From: Chloroflexota bacterium | GTDB taxonomy: Bacteria; Chloroflexota; Dormibacteria; CF-121 | NCBI GenBank assembly: GCA_005889285.1 | Contig: VBFF01000042.1 | Location: 1 to 12,748, forward strand | Length of the DNA stretch: 12,748 nt | Direction: 5' to 3' | Shown: piece by piece, positions 7,205 to 11,501 of the stretch | Numbering within the stretch: position 1 is the first letter of the stretch | Layout: the number at the start of each line of letters is the position of its first letter | Translations under genes and position numbers: made by a program | Notes under the pieces: generated by a model | Told to the model about the DNA's origin: nothing | The model's database searches: none | What the model saw: only the letters and a program-made list of their open reading frames with translations

Positions 7205-7761
7205 CGTCCCTTCTCCTGCTCGCTCATACGACGGCGCAGGCCGTGGACGGCGCGGAAGAGCAAGAGTTTCACGGCGCCCTCGCTGCGGCCCATGATCAAA
7301 CCGATCTCCTTGTTCCGCAGCCGGCCTTCAAACTTGAGGAGCACGGCCTCGCGCTGGTCGAGGGGCAGCTTGCGGACCGCCTTGTGCAGCTCATCGCCCT
7401 GTTCCCGGCGCAGCCAAAGCCGCTCGGGATCGTTCTCGCCGCTTCCCGCGATCGGATCGGGCAGCTCGATCCAGGGCGGCCGGCGCCGCCGCTTCGACAT
7501 CAAGTTCGACGCGACTTTGTAGAGCCATGCTGAGTATGGGATTCCTCGCCATTCGAAATTTTCGAGGCCTTCCAGCGCGCGCTGGAACGTCTCGCTCGCC
7601 AGGTCCTCCGCCTCCTCGCGCCGGCCGGAGTGGTAGTAGCAGTACGAGTAAATCTGATCGAAGTAGCGGTCGTAGAGGGCGGCAAACGCCTTGCGGTCCC
7701 GCTTGGCGGCTTCGATCAAGCGCGCCTCGTCTTGCAGCTCCGCCGCCGAACGCTCGGTCAC
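7201..7761 (-). CDS. ECF-type RNA polymerase sigma factor
   Basis: A 186-residue protein. Region 2 spans about residues 25-92, with FAALYDRYFDQIYSYCYY, the REEAEDLASETFQRAL core-binding helix, and YSAWLYKVASNLMSKRRRR, which recognises and melts the -10. A linker of about 25 residues leads to region 4, with LPLDQREAVLLKFEGRLRNK, the helix-turn-helix EIGLIMGRSEGAVKLLLFRA, and an Arg-rich end. The length and two-domain layout fit the extracytoplasmic function group. The GTG start has no ribosome-binding site; TAGGTC ends 6 nt before it. The downstream ATGA overlap couples it to a membrane protein. Its target promoters are unknown. Confidence 0.92.
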   Translation of the reverse strand: MTERSAAELQDEARLIEAAKRDRKAFAALYDRYFDQIYSYCYYHSGRREEAEDLASETFQRALEGLENFEWRGIPYSAWLYKVASNLMSKRRRRPPWIELPDPIAGSGENDPERLWLRREQGDELHKAVRKLPLDQREAVLLKFEGRLRNKEIGLIMGRSEGAVKLLLFRAVHGLRRRMSEQEKGR

Positions 7762-7801
7762 GCGGCTGACCTATCCATATATGTACCTTGCGTGGTGAAG
7801 G

Positions 7802-8989
7802 TTACGCGATTACGCCAAGTTCCTTGCCGGCTTTGGCGAAGGCCTCCAGCGCCCGGTCGAGCTGCTGTTCCGTGTGGACGCTGGTCACGATGGTGCGGAT
7901 CCGCGCCCGCCCCTCGGGGACCGTCGGAAATCCGATTCCCTGGGCAAAGATCCCCAGTTTGAAGAGGCGGTCGGAGAACTCCATGGCCACCGAGCCCTTG
8001 CCGACGATGACCGGCGTGATCGGCGTCTCGCTGGCGCCGGTCTCGAAGCCGATCCGTTTGAGACCGTCCTTGAAGCGAGCCGTGTTCTTCCACAACCGCT
8101 CGATGCGCTCCGGCTCGGCCAGAAGGACATCGATGGCCGCGATGCAGGCGGCCGCGACCCCCGGTGGATGGGAGGTGCTGAAGAGGAACGGCCGAGCTCG
8201 GTGGATCAGGAAGTCCCGCACGGCTTGCGGGGCGGCGACGTAACCGCCCAGCACCCCCATCGCCTTGGAAAGCGTCCCGATCTGGAGGTCGACGCGTCCG
8301 TCGAGGCCGAAGTGGTTGACCGAGCCGCGTCCATTCGCCCCCAGCACGCCGCTGGCGTGCGCGTCGTCGACCATCACCAGCGCCTGGAACCGCTCAGCAC
8401 GCTCGACGATCGCCGCCAGTGGAGCGATATCGCCGTCCATGCTGAAGACGCCGTCAGTCACGACGAGCTTGACCCGCTTGTCACGGTGCTTTTCCAGGTG
8501 CCGCTCGAGGTCATCCATGTCGCGATGCTTGAAGATCGACCGTTCCGCTTTGGACAGGCGGATGCCGTCGATGATCGAGGCATGGTTCAACTCGTCGCTG
8601 ATGATGACGTCGCCCTCGCGCACCAAAGACTGGAGGACGCCGAGGTTGGCGGTGAAGCCCGATTGAAAGACGAGCGAGGCTTCGGTGTGCTTGAACTCGG
8701 CGAGGCGGCGCTCCAGGTCCTCGTGGACGGTCATGGTGCCGGCGATGGTACGCACGGCCCCCGAGCCGGCCCCCCACCGTTCGGTGGCCTCGATCATGGC
8801 CTGCTTCAACCGGGGGTGGGTCGTCAGTCCGAGGTAGTTGTTCGACGAGAGGTTGAGGACGTGCTTGCCATCGACGACGACCTCGGTGTCCTGGGCCGAG
8901 CCCAGCACCCGTAGAGGCCGAAAGAGCCCTTGCTGCCGCAGCTGCTCCAGCTCGTCAAGAAGGAACTGGGTTTTCTTTTCTGTGATCAT
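7802..8989 (-). CDS. kbl: Glycine C-acetyltransferase (2-amino-3-ketobutyrate CoA ligase)
   Basis: A 395-residue protein, full length for the family. It is a PLP-dependent alpha-oxoamine synthase. Family blocks in order: [95 protein letters not shown] and [15 protein letters not shown]. In the last block Lys242 should bind PLP. The enzyme cleaves 2-amino-3-ketobutyrate with CoA to glycine and acetyl-CoA. The ATG lies 9 bp after the tdh stop, with AGGAGGATC as a strong ribosome-binding site overlapping that stop. tdh and kbl are clearly one operon, and this channels the unstable intermediate. The sigma factor gene begins 40 bp downstream. Confidence 0.96.
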   Translation of the reverse strand: MITEKKTQFLLDELEQLRQQGLFRPLRVLGSAQDTEVVVDGKHVLNLSSNNYLGLTTHPRLKQAMIEATERWGAGSGAVRTIAGTMTVHEDLERRLAEFKHTEASLVFQSGFTANLGVLQSLVREGDVIISDELNHASIIDGIRLSKAERSIFKHRDMDDLERHLEKHRDKRVKLVVTDGVFSMDGDIAPLAAIVERAERFQALVMVDDAHASGVLGANGRGSVNHFGLDGRVDLQIGTLSKAMGVLGGYVAAPQAVRDFLIHRARPFLFSTSHPPGVAAACIAAIDVLLAEPERIERLWKNTARFKDGLKRIGFETGASETPITPVIVGKGSVAMEFSDRLFKLGIFAQGIGFPTVPEGRARIRTIVTSVHTEQQLDRALEAFAKAGKELGVIA

Positions 8990-8998
8990 GTGATCCTC

Positions 8999-10042
8999 CT
9001 AACCGCCGTTGGGCAGCAGCACGACTTTCCCCGATCGACCGCTCTTCATCTGGGCCATCGCCTCCTGGAAGTCGTCGAGCGGGAAGCGGTGGGTGATGAG
9101 CGGCGAGACGTCGACCTTGCCGGTGCTGAGATAGCTCGAGGTCCGTTCCCACGTGTCCCAGATGCGCCGGCCGAAGATGCCGTAGATCGTGATCCCTTTG
9201 GTGACCACCAGGTCGTTGAGGTCGAGCGTGACCGGCTCGTCACCGATGCCGAGCAGGCTGATCCATCCCCCGCGGTGGAGGACTTGAAGCCCCTGCTCGA
9301 TCGCCACCGGATGGCCCGACATTTCCAGGACAACATCCACGCCCACTCCACCGTTGAGCTTGCGGATGTCGTCGACGGTCGAGGCCGAAGGCGCGAGGAC
9401 CGCCGTCGCACCCATCCGCTCCGCCAGCTCGCGCCGGTAGGGGTTGGGCTCGACGCCGTAGACGGCCGCCGCGCCCTCCGCCCGCGCGATGCCGACGGCG
9501 CAAAGACCGATGGGACCCAGCCCGAAGATCGCCACCGCGTTGTCTTTGAGCGCACCGGCCGTGGCGGCGTGGACCGCGTTGCCGAACGGCTCCTGCAAGG
9601 CGGCGACCTCGGGGCTCAGCCCCGGGGCGTTCCGCCAGCAGTTCTCCGCGGGCAGCAGCACGTAGCGCGCGAACGACCCGTCCCGATCGACGCCCAGCAC
9701 CCGCGTGTTCTCACAGAGGTGGTAGAGCCCACGGCGGCACTGGCGGCAGGTGTGGTCGACGACGTGGGTCTCGGCAGCGACGAACGTCCCGGGCGGGAGG
9801 CCTTGGACGTCCGGCCCGGTGGCCACGATCCGCCCCGACATCTCGTGGCCGAACACCCGCGGAGGCTTGATGTGGCGCTGGGCCCACTCATTCCAGTCGA
9901 AGATGTGGACGTCGGTACCGCAGATGGAGGAGGCGGCGACCTCGATCAAGACGTCCGCGCCCTTCGGCTCGGGGACGTCGACCTGGTCGATCTCGGCGCC
10001 CGGACCGGCAGCGGCTTTCACCACTGCCGTCATGGACGTCAT
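8999..10042 (-). CDS. tdh: L-threonine 3-dehydrogenase, zinc-dependent
   Basis: A 347-residue medium-chain dehydrogenase. Catalytic-zinc blocks are SICGTDVHIFDWNEWAQ and FGHEMSGRIVATG. The NAD-binding turn is FGLGPIGLCAVGIARAEGA. The C-terminal part (ITIYGIFGRRIWDTWERTSS, ITHRFPLDDFQEAMAQMKSG, SGKVVLLP) is typical of threonine rather than alcohol dehydrogenases. It oxidises threonine to 2-amino-3-ketobutyrate for Kbl. In the structural-zinc loop (D-x2-C-x2-C-x7-C at residues 96, 99, 102 and 110) the usual first Cys is Asp96. I chose ATG 10042 over GTG 10048 and ATG 10033 because TAAGAT ends exactly 6 nt before it. No ribosome-binding site precedes any of these starts. Confidence 0.94.
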   Translation of the reverse strand: MTSMTAVVKAAAGPGAEIDQVDVPEPKGADVLIEVAASSICGTDVHIFDWNEWAQRHIKPPRVFGHEMSGRIVATGPDVQGLPPGTFVAAETHVVDHTCRQCRRGLYHLCENTRVLGVDRDGSFARYVLLPAENCWRNAPGLSPEVAALQEPFGNAVHAATAGALKDNAVAIFGLGPIGLCAVGIARAEGAAAVYGVEPNPYRRELAERMGATAVLAPSASTVDDIRKLNGGVGVDVVLEMSGHPVAIEQGLQVLHRGGWISLLGIGDEPVTLDLNDLVVTKGITIYGIFGRRIWDTWERTSSYLSTGKVDVSPLITHRFPLDDFQEAMAQMKSGRSGKVVLLPNGG

Positions 10043-10048
10043 GATCAC

Positions 10049-10054
10049 ATCTTA
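10049..10054 (-). promoter_or_regulatory. -10 element (TAAGAT) for leaderless tdh-kbl
   Basis: On the minus strand TAAGAT (10054-10049) is followed by 6 nt and ATG at 10042, so the transcript would begin on the A of the start codon. No -35 match is visible. An amino-acid-responsive regulator would be expected to bind in the 62-bp gap to the divergent gene. Confidence 0.5.
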
Positions 10055-10070
10055 GCGGCGGCCAAACCCG

Positions 10071-10076
10071 TATTCT
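10071..10076 (+). promoter_or_regulatory. -10 element (TATTCT) for the RAM-domain gene
   Basis: TATTCT fits TANNNT. A start near 10083 would give a leader of about 22 nt that includes AGGAGGG before the ATG at 10105. So this divergent partner has a leader, unlike tdh. Confidence 0.4.
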
Positions 10077-10104
10077 GAAGTGCAAATCCGTCCAGGAGGG
10101 TGTC

Positions 10105-10332
10105 ATGCGGGCGTATGTGCTCATCAATGCGTCGGCGGGAAAGGCGATCGAGGTGGCCAGGTCTCTTCAGGGCGTCAAAGGCATCGAGCTGGCCGACGCC
10201 ATCACCGGGGAATATGACGTGATCGCCGCGGTCGAGGCGCCCGACGTGGCGGGCATCGGATCGGTGATCGTCGAAAAAATCCAAAAGATCGACGGGGTCT
10301 TCAAGACCGTCACCTGCCTGGCCGTCCGCTAG
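10105..10332 (+). CDS. Stand-alone Lrp/AsnC-type RAM (ligand-binding) domain protein
   Basis: A 75-residue protein with a strong ribosome-binding site (AGGAGGG, 4 nt before the ATG). The sequence MRAYVLINASAGKAIEVARS, followed by GIELADAITGEYDVIAAVEA and GVFKTVTCLAVR, is the beta-alpha-beta-beta-alpha-beta RAM fold of Lrp/AsnC regulators. The N-terminal helix-turn-helix is missing. Known RAM domains form dimers and higher rings and bind amino acids at the interfaces. Without a DNA-binding part it may act as an amino-acid sensor or as a partner of full-length Lrp proteins. Divergent placement beside threonine catabolism suggests a threonine- or glycine-linked role; this is an inference. Confidence 0.88.
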   Translation: MRAYVLINASAGKAIEVARSLQGVKGIELADAITGEYDVIAAVEAPDVAGIGSVIVEKIQKIDGVFKTVTCLAVR

Positions 10333-10354
10333 CAGAACTACAGCTAGCTAGCGG
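10326..10354. terminator. Inverted repeat spanning two convergent stop codons
   Basis: CCGCTAGC (10326-10333) pairs with GCTAGCGG (10347-10354) around a 13-nt loop. It covers the stop codons of both convergent genes. No T-run is present, so its terminator activity is uncertain. Confidence 0.4.
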
Positions 10355-10755
10355 AGGGGGCCGTAGGCGCGCTCGACCGTCATCGCGAGCAGCAGGCGCT
10401 GGTCGGCGGCCATGGCGGCGTCGTATTCCGCCCAGTCGGGGTGTTCGCCCCGGACCTTGCGGTAGTAGTGGCGGAGCGCCTCCGCAACGCCGTCGCCCTC
10501 GATGAATTCGACCGTTCCCTCCGCCACCAGGTACTCGTAGCGGTCGCGCCCCTGGACGTGCAGGCTGGCGCGTGGGTCGCGGCGCAGGTTGTGGGTCTTG
10601 GCGCGCGTCTGGGTGACCGAGATCTTCACGCGCCCGTCGTCGTCCACGAAATAGAGGATGTTGGAGAGCTGCGGCCGGCCGTCGCGCTTGATGGTGGCCA
10701 GGATGCCGTCGTGCCGCACCTTGAGGAAGTGGCGGGCACGCTCGAGCTCGATCAT
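10348..10755 (-). CDS. PPOX-class F420/FMN split-barrel oxidoreductase
   Basis: 135 residues from ATG 10755 (a TTG at 10764 would add three). The split-barrel blocks are ARHFLKVRHDGILATIKRDG, RPQLSNILYFVDDDGRVKIS, VTQTRAKTHNLRRDPRASLH and VQGRDRYEYLVAEGTVEFIE. The end is YDAAMAADQRLLLAMTVERA. This layout matches the TIGR03618-like group, whose characterised members in actinobacteria mostly use F420; FMN remains possible. The substrate is unknown. There is no ribosome-binding site before the ATG. TAGCAT lies 9 nt upstream, so the mRNA may be nearly leaderless. The gene converges on the RAM-domain gene. Confidence 0.88.
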   Translation of the reverse strand: MIELERARHFLKVRHDGILATIKRDGRPQLSNILYFVDDDGRVKISVTQTRAKTHNLRRDPRASLHVQGRDRYEYLVAEGTVEFIEGDGVAEALRHYYRKVRGEHPDWAEYDAAMAADQRLLLAMTVERAYGPLR

Positions 10756-10764
10756 CGCCCACAA

Positions 10765-10770
10765 ATGCTA
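10765..10770 (-). promoter_or_regulatory. -10 element (TAGCAT) for the PPOX oxidoreductase
   Basis: On the minus strand TAGCAT (10770-10765) directly follows the 10771-10796 hairpin and lies 9 nt before the ATG, predicting a leader of about 3 nt. No -35 is recognisable. Confidence 0.4.
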
Positions 10771-10796
10771 CAGCCGGCGCCCAACGGCACCGGCTG
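10771..10796 (-). terminator. Strong hairpin downstream of the lysine-rich peptide gene
   Basis: On the minus strand CAGCCGGTGCC pairs with GGCGCCGGCTG around a GTTG loop: 11 bp including one G-T pair. It lies 27 nt after the peptide stop and just before the next promoter. The following bases (TAGCATTTGT) are only weakly T-rich. Confidence 0.5.
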
Positions 10797-10822
10797 CATT
10801 GAAGTCAGCTGTAAAAGCTAAC

Positions 10823-10888
10823 TTACTTCTTCTTCGACGACTTCTTCGCGGCTTTCTTCTTTCCGCCTGCTTTCTTCTTTGCGGCCAT
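10823..10888 (-). CDS. 21-residue lysine-rich peptide
   Basis: The ATG at 10888 is preceded by AAGGAGGTGA, a near-perfect complement to the 16S rRNA tail, at good spacing; this is the strongest ribosome-binding site in the window. The 21 codons give MAAKKKAGGKKK followed by AAKKSSKKK. Twelve of 21 residues are lysine, with no acidic residue. This resembles the tails of histone H1-like or ribosome-associated proteins and would bind nucleic acid unspecifically. A strong hairpin follows the gene, and a structured region lies upstream. The coding call rests on the ribosome-binding site and the clean lysine pattern. I know of no named family. Confidence 0.6.
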   Translation of the reverse strand: MAAKKKAGGKKKAAKKSSKKK

Positions 10889-10949
10889 TCCAGGTCACCT
10901 CCTTCTTAGCAAGACTCTCCCGGTCGGCCGCTTGGACGCCGCCGCCAAA

Positions 10950-10983
10950 CGCGCGTGAGCGCCACGGGTACCGTGGACGCGCG
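10950..10983 (-). other. Bulged 13-bp hairpin upstream of the lysine-rich peptide gene
   Basis: CGCGCGT (10950-10956) pairs with ACGCGCG (10977-10983), and CCACGG (10962-10967) pairs with CCGTGG (10971-10976) around a 3-nt loop. A single 5-nt bulge (10957-10961) separates the two stems. It would lie in the leader of the peptide mRNA, about 60 nt before the ribosome-binding site. Confidence 0.45.
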
Positions 10984-11024
10984 GGCGCCGGCGAGGCCGG
11001 GTACCGGAAGCAATGAGGAGAGAG

Positions 11025-11064
11025 AAAAACGAGGGGAGCGACGGCGTGTCGCGATCGACCCTCG
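11025..11064 (-). terminator. Intrinsic-terminator-like hairpin with T-run
   Basis: On the minus strand CGAGGG (11064-11059) pairs with CCCTCG (11035-11030). Inside, GCGAC (11052-11048) pairs with GTCGC (11042-11038) around ACGCC. TTTTT (11029-11025) follows directly, then CTCTCTCC. Stem plus T-run fits a Rho-independent terminator with an internal loop. Confidence 0.5.
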
Positions 11065-11186
11065 GGATCCGTGAAGCCATACCTTGATCATCATCGATGT
11101 GGTCCGCGGAGTTCTTTGAGTGTTGCCCTTCTTCAAATCCTCGCCCTGATCCACGCGACGATCAGAGCGCGGCTGCGCGCTCATTA
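11025..11186 (-). ncRNA. Candidate small RNA or attenuated leader, about 160 nt
   Basis: An extended -10 (TGCTATGGT) ends 6 nt before 11186, with an A-tract near -50 that could act as an UP element. The predicted RNA starts with a 7-bp hairpin (11165-11182, GAGCGCG/CGCGCTC with a 4-nt loop) and a second hairpin (11146-11165, CTGATC/GATCAG). It ends at the terminator-like hairpin 11025-11064. Read-through would reach the lysine-rich peptide gene, so it may be that gene's attenuator. It matches no RNA family that I recognise. Confidence 0.35.
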
Positions 11187-11192
11187 AGTGCG

Positions 11193-11201
11193 ACCATAGC
11201 A
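11193..11201 (-). promoter_or_regulatory. Extended -10 promoter (TGCTATGGT)
   Basis: On the minus strand TGC (11201-11199) precedes TATGGT (11198-11193). Extended -10 promoters can work without a -35, and none is seen. The A-tract at 11235-11241 lies where an UP element would sit. Confidence 0.45.
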
Positions 11202-11281
11202 TGAAATGAGCCGCTTTGCATACTCTCGGCCCAAATTTTTTCGCGAGCGGCGGCCTGACGGGCCGCGCGTCGGTCAATGAA

Positions 11282-11301
11282 CAGAATTTTTCAGAATTTT
11301 T
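11282..11301. repeat. Perfect tandem 10-mer CAGAATTTTT
   Basis: CAGAATTTTT occurs twice head to tail (11282-11291 and 11292-11301), starting just after the stop of the zinc-ribbon gene. It is a marked AT-rich patch in GC-rich DNA and gives phased T-tracts about one helical turn apart. Confidence 0.8.
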
Positions 11302-11307
11302 CGTCGC

Positions 11308-11478
11308 TCAGGGACAGCGACCGCCATCGCAGCAGGTTTCGTAATAGAGACCGCATCCACGACAACGAAATTTCCTTCCATCCCAGTCCGTTACGCCTCC
11401 GCACGGACATTGCGGACCCTCATGCGACCACAGTGGATGCGCTTGCGCGGCCTCCGAGGGTCGAGAGGAGGAGACCAT
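11308..11478 (-). CDS. 56-residue cysteine-rich zinc-ribbon protein
   Basis: The ATG at 11478 is preceded by GGAGGAG, 24 nt after the nrdJ stop, so the gene is probably co-transcribed with nrdJ. The first 23 residues are plain (MVSSSRPSEAAQAHPLWSHE). Then come CPCGG at 24-28 and CRGCG at 39-43, which form two zinc knuckles around DWDGRKF. CC at 49-50 and Cys55 complete seven cysteines. A small zinc-ribbon fold is likely. The position suggests a link to NrdJ, whose own tail is cysteine-rich, for example in redox or nucleic-acid binding; this is an inference. A hairpin overlaps the ribosome-binding site and start. No named family is recognised. Confidence 0.75.
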   Translation of the reverse strand: MVSSSRPSEAAQAHPLWSHEGPQCPCGGVTDWDGRKFRCRGCGLYYETCCDGGRCP

Positions 11479-11497
11479 GAGGGTCTCCTCCGTTTTT
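11467..11497. promoter_or_regulatory. Hairpin masking a start codon; intrinsic terminator on the other strand
   Basis: GGAGGAGACC (11467-11476) pairs perfectly with GGTCTCCTCC (11482-11491) around a 5-nt loop. On the plus strand GTTTTTC follows, making a textbook Rho-independent terminator for antisense RNA. On the minus strand the 5' arm is the ribosome-binding site of the zinc-ribbon gene, its start codon straddles the loop, and the 3' arm covers the next codons. Confidence 0.65.
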
Positions 11498-11501
11498 CTT
11501 G

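Larger units (their letters stand above)
10889..11307. other. 419-bp intergenic region without a convincing gene
   Basis: This stretch separates the lysine-rich peptide gene from the zinc-ribbon gene. Minus-strand signals in order: a tandem AT-rich 10-mer (11282-11301), a 6-bp hairpin (11250-11266), an A-tract (11235-11241), an extended -10 (11193-11198), two short hairpins, a terminator-like hairpin (11025-11064), and a bulged 13-bp hairpin (10950-10983). A 92-codon minus-strand frame (10906-11184) exists, but its codon use and Arg/Pro/Ser-rich product do not look like a gene. Confidence 0.5.

Noticed and set aside
7762..7801. Short repeat ACCTT...AAGGT in the kbl-sigma gap as a kbl terminator
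   Set aside because: Only a 5-bp stem with an 8-nt loop and no T-run; too weak to call.
8930..10078. 382-codon plus-strand frame opposite tdh
   Set aside because: Antisense to a complete tdh and running into the tdh promoter region. No ribosome-binding site and no family features.
10906..11184. 92-codon minus-strand frame containing HGSRGSIATR, which recalls the N-terminal strand of metallo-beta-lactamase-fold proteins, and preceded by TATGGT 8 nt from an ATG
   Set aside because: The rest of the product is Arg/Pro/Ser-rich with no HxHxDH motif, codon use is unlike the real genes, and the DNA is full of hairpins and a terminator. Treated as non-coding, though a decayed gene cannot be excluded.
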